Positions 49,101 to 59,843 of a stretch of 64,000 nucleotides of DNA are shown in pieces. The stretch lies in assembly GCA_021397845.1 (NCBI GenBank), contig CM038040.1:41993088-42057087 (forward strand), written 5' to 3'. The stretch comes from Areca catechu (Eukaryota > Streptophyta > Magnoliopsida > Arecales > Arecaceae). A program made the translations under genes and the position numbers. The number at the start of each line of letters is the position of its first letter. Position 1 is the stretch's first letter. Under the pieces are notes generated by a model. The model saw only the letters and a list, made by a program, of their open reading frames with translations. It was not told the origin of the DNA and did not search any database.

Positions 49101-52100
49101 ACTTTTTCTGATAGTCAAGGATCTAGTAATTAGGGAGGGATCGGAAGATAGGAGATGTAGTCGGTTATTGATCTTCGATTCACTAGTGAGTCGCAGTTTA
49201 CTCATACCATACAAGATACGGACCATGGTGCATCAACTAGTAGAGCCTGCGGTGATGCGATTCCATACAGGCAATGGACTCTGCAAGGACGTTCAGGATA
49301 TGATGCAGCTATAAATCTCGTACGTAGAATAGGATCCATGGATGTACCAGGATTATTTTCATATTCTGGATTTTCTTACCTGCCTTCACTGACAGCTTAT
49401 GATCCATATGGATATAGATATGGTACATCCGAGACATCATCTTTTAGTGGTTAGTATTCCATGCAGTCCAGAGTATCTTATGGATTTGATTTTGTTGCCG
49501 GTATATTTGGATAGGCCTCTCCACAATCTTATCATCAGTCTTTGGATACCTTTTAGAGTTCGGGACCTTAGCAAGGGATCTGCGACGAGTTACAATCCAG
49601 CATGCATACTTCCTAGGATGGGCTTACAGGATTACCATGGTGCCTGGTTAGAAGGATTTACTGATCTTTCTATCGAGTACATTAATGATCTCGATATTTA
49701 TGGATATTGACACTTGGTCTGATTCTAAATATCGATATGTAATTATATTTATATTTTTTCTTTTTCTTCAATTAATTGTTGGTAATTATGTTTTATAGAA
49801 TTTTCTTAAAAAATACTATATCATAGTTGGAGGCTAGATAGCATTACGTAATCTTTTGAAGTGATGCAAACATCAACTAACATCAACAAATATTTATTTA
49901 GATCTAAAAATATTTAATAAAGTCTAAAAACTTATGCGAGATCAAAAAAAAAAAAAAAATGGCATGTCGGTTTGGACCAACACGCCTCACCGTACCACAT
50001 GTCGGTTTGGACCAACACGCCTCACCGTACCACATGTCGGTACGATACCGGTACTGTACCATATCAGCCAGTTGTCGGTACGGGTCTTGGTACGTGTATC
50101 GGGAACCTTGGAGCAGATCATTGCATTATTGGGTCAATCGGCAAACCTTTCGACATAAAAAATGAATTTTATGATACTTCAAGAAAAGTAAATATTGTTT
50201 TGAACAATATGAAAAATCTCTATCATGTATGATAATGCAAATCCTCAACATCATGTAATGTTTGGCCATGGGTTTGGTCTTGAGGTTGTTTATCTCACTC
50301 CCTTCTATTTTACATACATTTTATGAATTTATCCATTTATATTCACTTTCTAATCGATGACAAGAGATGTGCGTAAATTCTCTTTGTTACAGATCTGTTC
50401 TAAGGATACATGATTGATGGATCCCAATCATCCATTGCTTCATCCTCTTGAATAAATCACTCTTACATTAATAGTTTTGTCTTGGATAAGAAGGGGAAAA
50501 AAGAGAGAGGAGAAATTGATCATATTTTTTCTTTTTTTTTTTTGTGTGCGTGTGTTGCGGGGTGGGGGTGGGGGTGGGGGGGGGGGTTGGGTTGGGAGAA
50601 GTTGTTACTTGAATGGACCTGAGGGAGTTTGAGGAAATGAGCACGGAGAGTTTCTTGTTTCTTTAATATTTAATCAAACGACAAAAGTAAAGGTCATACT
50701 GTTGTTTGGGAGCCTGTTTATTATCCCATCAACTTGTATTGCTTCAGGTTAGTTGGTTCAGTGAAAGCAGCTGGTTCAATCAGTTCAAAGTGGGGTTTAA
50801 GCCTAGGGCCTAATTAGGCAGCAGGTTTGGCCTAGGAGTGGTTCACCATTCAGATTGCTTGGTCCAATTTATATTTATGGCAGTTCTATGTGCAAGGTGC
50901 TCATGCATTTTCTGGGATTGAATTTTGGAGCCTTCGACCACTTAACCTGTAGATTGTTGGCTCTTGATGTTAATTTGCACTTGCTCAAGAATCGCATTAT
51001 CATCAGACTGGCCAAGCACATTAGTCAGACTTACCTTTTTCATTCCAACCCTAGGTTTTTGGTTGTGTTAGGCTGGACCAGCTTCATCCTTTGTGTCTCA
51101 GCGTCCTCTGGGGTCTTGAGTGGCTGAATTCATTTGAGGCTGCTCATGTACTGGCTTTGCATTATAATGATTCTTGATATAATACATGTACTCTTCACCA
51201 ACTAATTGACTTTAATTTATGGTTGATTTATTAACAAAAGCAGAAGAAACACAGCCCGTTTTCCCTTGGGTCTGCTATGTTATGCACACTCGCTGCTTCA
51301 GAATTTTCAGAAAGGCCACCGAACCACCGATAAATATCATTATCTGGAAAATGTTTCCTATGTGCTCTTTTTTTTTTTTCCTTTTTTTTTTTAAAGTTTG
51401 CTTACAACATTTTTTTTTACTTGTTGACATACCGGTTATACCATGCGTGGATATTTAGCTTTATTTCTTTATTTTTTCCTTTTACACTGAACGCTTTTTA
51501 GCCTTAAATCTTATCTGTACATTGTTTATTTGTTTTAGGAAGCAGTGCGTGCATAGTTTTAACGTGTTTGACTTCCTGAAGGATATAGTGAGCAAGGTTC
51601 CAGACATGGGAACTTCTGATGCTGGTGGTGATGACAGATCTGCCAAGAGAAGGTTTGTAGTGTTAATTTCATAATACCAGGTGTTAGTTTTAGTCGAACA
51701 ACTATAACATTCTGTTATTACTACCTTGTTGATATTATGACTGTATTGCATTTGTCGTACAGGAAAGCTGCAGATGATGATCATGATAATGATGAGTTGA
51801 AGCGAAGTAGAGCTGTAAGCGTCTCTTATTTTGTAATGTTGAATTGGCATGCTATGCTTCTCATGTATCTTTCCAACATTATTTGTGAACTTTGTGCAAG
51901 CTTTTCATTTGGCTTAATGCTTTGATTTTGCAATTTCATATATACTTACAAAACCATGATCATCATTCGGTAAACTTCATTTATGATCTGCACTAACAAA
52001 GGGCCCATAGGTATTGCTTTTGTTTTCAAAAAAACTGAGCAGAAAAATGAACTAGAATGGACAATATATGCGAACCATTTTATTATTTCTAAATTGTTTG

Positions 52101-52919
52101 TAAAATATTTAGATTTTTTGGCAGCAAAATGTTATTGATTTGGAATTTGGAAAATTAAAGCAAGGATTAGCTGAAATATTCTGCAAATATGCTAAGTCAA
52201 CATCAATCCCCATGAGGTATTTTACTACTAATTTGTGCAGAAACAAAAATTCAAAGGCAACAACGATACCAAGCAGGGTCCAAGATACCAGGATGGATTT
52301 CATTTGCCTGCTCATCCTATCCTGCATGCTGACTGATATTGCGTGCATACCATTTCTTATAAAGCGGTATCTCGGCTAATAAAAGCTTTTTTCATGGCAG
52401 CATGAGGGGGCAGCAGGTCACAGCAGTGGTGGCAGAGGACGGGGGCGGGGACGTGGGAGAGGACGTGCTCCCCGAGGTGCTCGTGGTGCCGATAGGGATG
52501 CTGCTCATTATGATAAATATGAAGACGACCCTGGCTCCTCTCCTCAACACGGTGACAGACCACCTCACATGAAATCCGAAACAATGGATGAAGGTGCAAG
52601 TGCAAGAGAATCGAAGGATGCCACAGTTAGCTGCAGTAATACAGGTGCCGCCATCCGGAACTTTGACTTGAATTTGGATCTGGACGAGAATGGAGACACA
52701 CCAGCCGCCCCAGCAGCAATGGCCATGGGTACCGCCGCCAAAGCAACAGACACAGCTGCATCCTCCGAGACAAATCATGAAATGAAGAATGATGAGTACC
52801 CACCAGGCTGGTCGCTGTCCGATATGGACAGAATGGCCATCGATCCTATTCGGTTTGCATTATCAAACCGAAGATTAGACGAAGAAGAGGAAGAGGATTA
52901 TGATAACGAGGATGGTTGA
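36480..52919 (+). CDS. NF-YC11: NC2-alpha / DRAP1-type histone-fold transcription corepressor (NF-YC11-like)
   Basis: Six coding exons: 36480-36512, 40178-40250, 42901-42994, 51539-51652, 51763-51814 and 52401-52919. All introns are GT-AG and the phases fit, giving 885 nt and 294 residues. Residues 1 to about 95 form the H2A-like histone fold, starting MRKKLETRFPASRIKKIMQA and continuing ALELFLQDLCDRTYDI. Then come a basic/acidic linker (KRRKAADDDHD), an RG-rich stretch (about 133-150), an EAR-like DLNLDLDEN (211-219), a PPGW segment and an acidic tail (EEEEEDYDNEDG). In eukaryotes NC2-alpha pairs with NC2-beta/Dr1 on TBP-bound promoters in the nucleus and controls TFIIA/TFIIB entry; plant members are also named NF-YC11. 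Introns 1-3 are 3665, 2650 and 8544 bp and contain transposon and pseudogene insertions. The very small first exon (11 codons) is supported by the conserved N-terminus. Confidence 0.93.
40560..41089 (+). other. proline-rich, coding-like segment before the CYP74 relic
   Basis: This part of intron 2 is C-rich, unlike the AT-rich intron around it, and reads as Pro/Ser/His-rich peptides in two frames. Its position suggests the former transit-peptide or 5' UTR region of the CYP74-like copy that follows, but no motif proves it. Confidence 0.3.
41090..42460 (+). pseudogene. CYP74 (allene oxide synthase-like) pseudogene in intron 2 of NC2-alpha
   Basis: Plus-strand fragments in shifting frames follow the order of a CYP74A protein. 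There is a PSKIPIKPIIETFGIP-like start at about 41105. A stretch follows with VSKVEKNIFDAT and then RILCYLNPLKPMHTN (about 41315-41420). KWLFLQLALLRSLGLSEILK lies at about 41765. RNEACHNLLFATLFNNYSGMK (about 41938-42000) corresponds to the family's modified I-helix. The end has VLWSNGP and NKQC (about 42280-42340), where the heme-ligand Cys region lies. CYP74A makes allene oxide from 13-hydroperoxy linolenate in plastids, for jasmonate. The FNN-SGMK form resembles AOS more than hydroperoxide lyase. Many stops and frameshifts make it non-functional. No introns are visible, but many AOS genes lack introns, so retro-copying is not proven. It is in the same orientation as the host gene. Confidence 0.75.
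43093..43134. repeat. long T-run
   Basis: About 40 T residues in a row inside intron 3 of NC2-alpha; it may mark the tail of a minus-strand retrotransposed sequence, though none is recognised next to it. Confidence 0.85.
44028..44480. mobile_element. hAT-type MITE, 453 bp
   Basis: Terminal inverted repeats begin CAAGGTTTTA at both ends and extend about 40 bp with mismatches (left ...GGGACGGAGGTGTCC, right complement ...AGGACGGGGGGTGTCC). Flanking 8-bp sequences CTTCGAAG (44020-44027) and CTTTGAAG (44481-44488) match at 7 of 8 bases, as an aged target duplication. CAAGG fits the YARNG start of hAT termini, and 8 bp is the hAT duplication length. The interior is pyrimidine-rich and non-coding. 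Confidence 0.8.
46390..49715 (+). mobile_element. hAT transposon relic (BED finger, DUF659, hAT dimerisation domain) in NC2-alpha intron 3
   Basis: A plus-strand series of broken frames has the order of a plant hAT transposase. A start resembling MDPSRKKDPE (46396) and RLMHYLAG (about 46515, end of a BED zinc finger) come first. DUF659-like text follows (SRDIYDQLLES about 47220, MYDGW about 47315, QVITDNGS about 47490). The C-terminal dimerisation part is at about 48600-48760 (ILSQIVSSSGCERN, then CSTFSLIH, then RNRLKQKCLNDLGYNLMLRLK). A degenerate tail rich in Ser/Tyr runs to about 49710. There are numerous stops, so it is dead. The terminal inverted repeats were not located with confidence; they should lie within about 45.1-46.4 and 49.7-50.3 kb. 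Confidence 0.8.
49965..50042. repeat. 35-bp tandem duplication
   Basis: CATGTCGGTTTGGACCAACA... occurs twice in direct succession with a third partial copy, a 35-bp period. It lies about 250 bp downstream of the hAT relic and may be a subterminal repeat of that element. Confidence 0.85.
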
Positions 52920-55597
52920 TCAGCAATATATACATGTTACCTTCCCAACAGGGTTTATGGTCGGATCCGACATCTAATATAAGATGATGGCAGCTACCCT
53001 CCCTCCCTCCCTCTCGAGACAAACTCCATGAGAGATCGGGGAATGGGGATGAATGATGTATGATGTACAAATGCAAGTTGGGGTGGAAAGTGTTGGATTT
53101 TAGTTATCTAATTGTCACGGTAACGGTTAATTTGACTTGTTGTGCTTTTGATTCGGTCGTTCCAGAAACCTTATCGACATTAGCCGAGCAGACCGATGGT
53201 ATTAAAGGCAAGTCGGTTGGGTCTGGAGAGCGGATCTTGTGCGATCGATTGATTTTATTGGAGTTGATTTAGGTTGGGCTTCCTGCCGCCAACTAGGTCG
53301 TGGCCAGGTTGCTTTGCATCCGGGGGTCCGATGAACTATTTATTTATTTATTTATTCTTGTCGTGGAGAATATACCTCTCAATAAATAATGCCAAAAAGG
53401 TGGTGGACTTTCTGCTTTTCTACCGCCGCCGCATCCCGGCACGTAGAACGGAGGTGAAGCGGTAAAGTTTAATTTCTCGGATATGCTTCCGTCGGACTGC
53501 ATGGTCCTTCGCTGGTGATTAATTATAAAGCGACTTACGAAGCCCTTCATTCATATAACCGGGCATCGAAATAAGATGCATGCGCGCTACGACTTCCGTC
53601 TTCTAAAATGAAGGATGGATGATACCATGTACTGGTACCATCTGTCCAGAATCTCTAGTTTTAGCGAAATTTGGCAAAAATAGGAATGAAGCAGATTCGT
53701 CCGCTTCATGGCTAATTATTTCCATGGAGCAGGGAAAGCACGTTTCACGACAGCCCATTCAAGTCAAGAAACAAATTTCTTTTTTATTTATATCAAAAGC
53801 AAGAAATTTTATTGACTTCCTAGGTCTGTTAATTTCATCTTCACTGGTTTTGGGACTGGCTTTCGAGATGCGCTTGTAATCTGATGGTTCATATTTCTCG
53901 GTTCTCATTTTTCCTTTCATTTAACACCATACCCAAGCCGACGATCATGATCTAAAAGCCGATACATTGAAGGGGAGAATGCCAGCACATCAAACATGTA
54001 GGCCGAGTGTATACGGCCTACACCAAAAGTGGTAAGAGCTATCAGCCTAAGCCGAGAAGGATGGTGATTGCCATGCATGATGGGCCATTTGATATAAACC
54101 AACAAGTAATCATCCTTATCACCAACCAGAATACGAGAAGGGTGCGGTAGTTATATTTATCTTACCACCATCCATGGTACCATCTAGAATATAGAAAAAA
54201 TAGTACAGCCACTCACAATGTAAGAGTAATAGTGGAAAAATAAATACCGTATTATCGATATGATAATGGTGGCTCGCGCAGTATAAGTTAGCAAGGATAG
54301 GTGTTAATGTTAAGTAGTGATAGATATAATCCACAAAAAGGAACATTTTAGCCAATTATTCTATCCATTTTGTTTTTATCTTCAGGCCGTACCTCTACTG
54401 TTTGAATTCTATACCTAGTTTCTTGGTAAAATTCTAATTCATCCGTAAAAATGGTAGTAGAATAATTCGTAGCTTCATTCACACACTACTTTTCTTTCCA
54501 ACAAGTAATCTAATAGTTGTAAAAGTTTTTGAAGGTAAAAACATATGGACCTAAGCTACCATCGTTATTGTCCTTATTCTATCCCCTTTCTGGATAGTAT
54601 GATGCCAGTAGCATACCGGTACACAAATTATCCACAAGACTTATCACCCTTCTCCTAACCAATCTAGCACAGTAACAAGAAGTTCGTGGCATGCTTGATA
54701 AGACTTATTTATAAAGAAACACTTGATGATATGGTTATACAGTCACCGTCAATGCTATTGCAAAAAAATATTAATGTAGTTTCGAGTAAAGTGGCTACCA
54801 TGCTAAGATCACTTATGGAGCAATACATTACATCTTTGATTTTGATGGCGGAATAGCTTGAAAGACTTATATTTCTACTATCGAGAGTCGATGCTTCGCA
54901 GCACCATGCCTTGATACGTACTATAACAAACTTTCAATTATTCTCAAAAAGTAAATCAGCCTATCAATTATCAGGTTTCTTAATTTTAATAAATCACCGA
55001 CCATTGGGCTCCTTTATCTCTTCAACTTTTTATTTCTTCGTTTTCCTTTGTTGAGGGTCTCCTTGGAATCCTCTCTTTATGGATATATCATCTACTTAAT
55101 GATGTTGATTACTTAACTCTCCCAAGAGGTTATATTATGTTTGACCCACAAAAGTGACACTCCATAATTATTCTCAAATAATAATAATAAAAAAAAGAGG
55201 CCAGTATCAATTATTTTTCACTACAGGTAACTCGTCAAAAGTTCACCATGCCTATTAAAATGAGTCATATTATTGAATTGGTATGCCATGACCATTCATC
55301 TACTTACAAGAGCAATGGCAAAATAGCAATTGATTGACCACATGAACGGCATATCCTGTGACGACCAAAAAAACATCTCCAGGAAGGTAAAGCTAAAGTA
55401 GGAGGCTTGTTAACAAATGCAAAACTAAGTAACGCAACTTAGGATGGAAAACCTATCCATAGCTAGGTAAGTTCAGCCACTGTTCTTAATGCTTAACTTG
55501 CAAGTATATATCTTTAGATCAGAGGCCACCCTCACAGGAACCTCAAAGCTGGTTCCAAACTAGCATATCTTTGAAAAGAAAAAAAAATGCCATTTAT
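52920..55597. other. NC2-alpha 3' region and intergenic DNA, no further gene seen
   Basis: The first part is 3' UTR. A (TTTA)n run lies at about 53337-53357. The remainder is AT-rich with short, unconvincing open frames, up to an abrupt rise in GC at about 55598 where the gypsy element begins. Confidence 0.5.
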
Positions 55598-55831
55598 TAT
55601 ACCCATCCAGTCGGCCCGAGTCGGGCCGGACGAGGCGTCCAGCCGACTGACCCGGGTTGAAGGTCCCATCGATCGGCTCTCGTGGAGGTCCTGACTGGTT
55701 CTCCACCGGGGGTCCAATGAGCCGACTGACTGCAGGGCCAACTGGTTTGGAGGCCGACCGACCCAAGAGGCCGGTCAATCTAAAGGTGGCCCCATCCAGC
55801 CAGGGTATGGCTGATCCCCTTTGAGGGTCTC

Positions 55832-57040
55832 TTGGAGTCGTCGAGGGGCCCTCCTCCTCTTCTACGCGCCGTTCGGCCTCTCCAGGACTCCTTATCGACC
55901 CTCGGTTGGCCTGACGACCTACTCTTATTAGGTCCGGCCGACCCGTCTCCATCTGAGAAAATTCCGGGAGCTTCTTCTACATCCATCGGTCGGCTTCTCC
56001 AGATTCAAGACGAGTATCCCTGTCGGTCGGGTGATAGCCTCTCGCTGAGTTCGGCCAACCTGAGGTCTTTCTCAAAACCGCTCGAAGGTTCCGGAAGGGC
56101 GAAATCGGCTTCCCCATCTTTCGCTGACTCTGCCCCCCTCGATGGTCGGTGCCTTACTGAGGATCCACATGACTATGGCAGTAAGATCATGTGCATGGAA
56201 GAGCGCATGGCGGAAATTATCGAGGGCCAGAAGGCCGAAGGGGGGGCAGGCGTACGACACCCATCCGCCTTTTTCCGCTGAGATCGTAGGGGAACCTATC
56301 CCCCGACACTTTAAAATTCTCCAGGTGGACCCCTATGACGGTACCACCGATCCACTGGATCATTTGGACACTTACAAGGCCCACATGATGGTACAGGACG
56401 CCTCCGACACCCTTCATTGCATCGCCTTCCAACAACTCTGAAGAAGGCCGCCCGGATGTGGTTTACAGCCATCCGACCATGTACGATCCGATCTTTTTCT
56501 CAACTTGAGACCTTTTTTCTTTCTCATTTCAGGACATGCAGTCGAGCCCCGAAGAACACCAACTGTCTCTTCCACGTACTCCAGAAGGAGGGGGAGACCC
56601 TCCGGGACTACATGGCCCACTTCAACTCAATGGCCATGGAAGTCCCAGACTTGAACGAGGCGGTAGCGATGTCGGCCTTCAAGAGAGGGCTCCGATCATC
56701 CAAGCTCACATTCTTCCTAGACAAGAAGTTTCCAAAGTACTACACCGAGCTGTTGACTAGGGCACACAAGTACGCCTTGGCGGAGGAGCAGTCCGCGAGT
56801 CACCGCCAGGCGGAGAGAAAATCAGCCCCCAAGAAGCGGAATGATAAAGCCCCTGCGGTCCGACCACCCGGAGATGACAGCCGACCCACTCGGCATCGAA
56901 GCCCGAAGCTGAGGGACTTCTTCAAAAAGTTTGAGACTTACGCGCCCCTCTCCCTTCCAAGGGAGAAAATTCTCATGGAGATTGAGAACGAGGCTTATTT
57001 CCAAAGAACGAGGCTTACTTCCAAAGGCCTCGGCCGATGA
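55832..57040 (+). pseudogene. gypsy gag (capsid and zinc-finger-like region), frameshifted
   Basis: The gag polyprotein forms the cytoplasmic particle. A disordered N-terminus is readable from 55832 to about 56270. The frame then changes to one with PRHFKILQVDPYDGTTDP and LDTYKAHM, and changes again near 56430. The retrotransposon-gag domain is in view there (ARMWFTAI, LETFFLSHF, GETLRDYMAHFNSMA, about 56440-56640). A basic linker with KSAPKKRNDK follows. The gag/pol junction continues at 57060 with YCRFHRDHGHDTEEF, the CxxH-type finger of Tat elements. Two frameshifts make it non-functional as it stands. Confidence 0.82.
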
Positions 57041-57876
57041 GGGGCCCTCCTGCCGCCAGAAACAAGAACAAGTACTGCCGGTTCCATAGGGACCATGGAC
57101 ACGACACTGAAGAGTTCCTCCAGCTGAAGGACGCCATTGAAGACCTCATCAGAATAGGGTATCTGAGCAAGTACGTCCGACCCCACCGGGATCGGGTTGA
57201 GGCCTCAACTGTCAGAGACCCTCCGGAGGAGGCTGAGCTCCCCAATCAGTGTCCGACAGGTGGAGGCGTTGGCATGCTGCATCGGCGGTCCGATTGGGGG
57301 TGCGAAGGGAACCAAGACATTGTAAAGAGGCCCAGGGGCTCCGGTGTGATCAGTTTTTCTGATGAAGACCTCTTGGAACCTCATCTCCCAGGAGATGATC
57401 CCGTCGTCGTGTCGGCAATCATTGCCAACTATGATGTAAAGCGTGTCCTTATTGATAATGGAAGTTGTGCGGAGGTTTTGCGGTACGACGCTTTTGTTCA
57501 AATGAACTTGTCTAAATCAATGCCGCAGGAATCCCTGATGCCGCTCACTGGCTTTGACGGAAACTCCGTCGGAGTAGAAGGAGAAATCACCTTACCCGTG
57601 ACCCTCGGGATGGAGCCTTACCAACGGACTTTCCCCATCAATAGGTTCCGTGCCATTGTATCCACTTATCATTTGCTGGCAAAGTTCTCGACTCGTAATG
57701 GGCTCAGGAAGATGAGGGGAGACCGCAGGATGGCTAGAAAATGTCTGGCCATACATGACAGGCAGCTGGATGGGCGCCCCACACTTGAGCAACTTGACCC
57801 CAGGATGAAATTGACGACTACGGTCAGCCTGTCGAAAGGATTATGTTTGTTCCACTCAAAGAGGACGACCATATGA
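57037..57876 (+). pseudogene. gypsy finger and aspartic protease region
   Basis: One open frame of 279 codons starts with the finger-like YCRFHRDHGHDTEEF and LKDAIEDLIRIGYL. It then carries the protease active-site motif VLIDNGSCAEVL (about 57448-57483), where retroviral-like proteases have DxGS, followed by LTGFDGNSVGVEGEI. The protease would cut the Gag-Pol polyprotein during particle maturation. A stop at 57874-57876 precedes the RT frame, so the polyprotein is broken here. Confidence 0.82.
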
Positions 57877-57926
57877 AAGTACTTCAAATCGGGAGCACGC
57901 TAAGTGAAGAAGCCTGACAGGAGCTA

Positions 57927-59297
57927 ATGGGGTTCTTGAGAAGCAATGTTGATGTCTTTGCCTGGTCGGCCTCGGACATGCCAGGCATCCCGTCGGACGT
58001 CATCACTCACCAACTTAAGGTGAATCCAACGTATAGACCCGTTCGACAGAAGAAGAGGAGCTTCGCTGCCGAAAGGCAAAAAGCCATCGAAGAAGAAGTG
58101 AAGAAACTCTTCGACGCCAGCTTCATCAGGGAGTGCCACTATCTAGAGTGGTTGGCCAATGTTGTTATGGTGAACAAGGCCAGTGGAAAGTGGAGGATCC
58201 GTGTAGACTACACGGACCTCAACAAGGCTTGTCCGAAGGACAGCTTCTCCCTACCAAAGATTGATCAACTGGTGGATGCTACGGCTGGCCACCAACTATT
58301 GAGCTTCATGGACGCCTTCTTTGGGTACAACCAGATCAGGATGCACCCTCAAGATGAGGAGAAGACAGTCTTTGTCACAGACAGGGGGCTGTATTGTTAC
58401 AGGATGATGCCTTTCGGTCTAAAGAATGCGGGTGCCACCTTCCAATGGCTGATCAACTGAGTCTTTGAAGGGCAACTCGGAAGGAATATGGAGGCTTACA
58501 TCGATGATATGATTGTTAAGAGCCTTCGAAAGGCCGACCATATCAGGGACTTGCAAAAATCCTTTGATGCGCTGAGACGTCATCGAATGAAGTTAAATCC
58601 TGCCAAGTGCATATTTGGGATGACCTCGAAGAAATTTCTTGGCTTCTTGGTCACTCAAAGGGGTATTGAGGTTAACCCCGAGAAGATCAAGGCCATTATG
58701 GACATGGCGCACCCGACCAGTAAGAAGTAGGTGCAAGAGCTTACGGGCCGCATTGCCTCTCTCAACCGTTTCATCTCCCGGTCGATTGAGAAGTCTTTGC
58801 CCTTCTTCAAGACCTTACACTGGTCGGATCGCTTCCAGTGGACCGACGAGTGCCGATCGACCTTCGAAGCCTTGAAGAACTATCTGAAGAACCCTCAACT
58901 GTTGGCCAAACCAATGGAGGGGGAAGTGTTGTACCTATACTTGTCGGCCTCTGATGAGGCCATCAGCGCCGTCCTTGTACGGGTGGGGAAAGATGGCCAG
59001 CAGAAACCTGTCTACTATATCAGCAAGGTCCTCCACGATGCCGAGACAAGATATCCCAAAGTCTAAAAACTGGTTTATTCACTGGTTATAGCAGCGAAGC
59101 ACCTCCGGCCCTACTTCCAGGCGCACCCGATCGTTATGCTGACTGACCAGCCTCTCAAGGCAATCCTTCGAAGCCCTGACACCTTCGGACGGCTCGCTAA
59201 GTGGGTTGTCAGGCTGGGCGAGTTTGACATCTCCTTTCAACCCCGATCGGCCTTGAAGGCCCAGGTAATCGCTGATTTTATTGCAGAATGCACCTAG
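57927..59297 (+). pseudogene. gypsy reverse transcriptase and RNase H
   Basis: RT motifs are in order: FAWSASDMPGI, KWRIRVDYTDLNKACPKDSF, LLSFMDAFFGYNQI, FGLKNAGATFQ and the catalytic YIDDM (about 58497-58511). A connection region (CIFGMTSKKFLGF) and the gypsy RNase H follow (YYISKVLHDAETRYPK, then KAILRSPDTFGRLAKW). Stops at 58458-58460, 58728-58730 and about 59064 interrupt an otherwise continuous frame. This enzyme copies the element's RNA into DNA; this copy cannot make it whole. Confidence 0.88.
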
Positions 59298-59651
59298 GGG
59301 ACAGAGGCAACCCCTTCGGTAGTCGAAGTGCCTATAGCTGATCCAACCAAAGGGATCGAGCCCGCTTGGACTCTCCATATGGACGGAGTTTCCAATCTCG
59401 CTGGATGTGGGGTAGGCCTGATCTTAATCGACCCCGATGGGCAATGTCTGGAGTATACTTTACACGTTGCATTTCAGGTATCGAATAATCAGGCAGAATA
59501 TGAAGCCTTGCTTGTAGGGTTGAGGATAGCCGGTGAATTAGGCATCGGTAGAATCCAGGCCTTCTCTGACTCCCAGTTGGTAGTCAATCAAGTGAAAGGC
59601 GAGTTTGAAACGAGGGACCCTACCTTGGCTAAATACTTGGACAAGGTATGA
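59298..59651 (+). pseudogene. second, archaeal-type RNase H domain (Tat-lineage mark)
   Basis: The segment reads WTLHMDGVSN, GCGVGLILIDPDGQ, NNQAEYEALLVGLRIAGELG and IQAFSDSQLVVNQVKGEFE. This is the D-E-D pattern of RNase HI folds, sitting between the gypsy RNase H and integrase. Such a duplicated domain is known from plant Tat elements. A stop follows at 59649-59651. Confidence 0.82.
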
Positions 59652-59843
59652 GGCTTTACATCTCGGCTCAAATTTTTTGAGATTCTCCATATACCTCGAC
59701 TGCAGAACTTCCGAGTGGATGCCCTGTCGCGGTTAGCTACAGCTGTAGTCAGCACCTCCGACTGGACCTTTGTGGAGCATCTGCAGTGCCCGAGCATTGC
59801 TGAAGAGCCGACTGAGATCCATCAAGTTGAGTAGGAGGCATCA

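Noticed and set aside
52125..52250. An extra NC2-alpha exon after GGCAG at 52124 (CAAAATGTTATTGATTTGG...)
   Set aside because: The acceptor looks plausible, but no good donor follows and the resulting peptide is not like NC2-alpha; joining 51814 to 52401 keeps the frame and the family sequence.
55598..55831. A 5' LTR for the right-hand gypsy element
   Set aside because: The GC-rich DNA begins abruptly and there is no TG start, TATA box or primer-binding site; it reads as a truncated gag leader.
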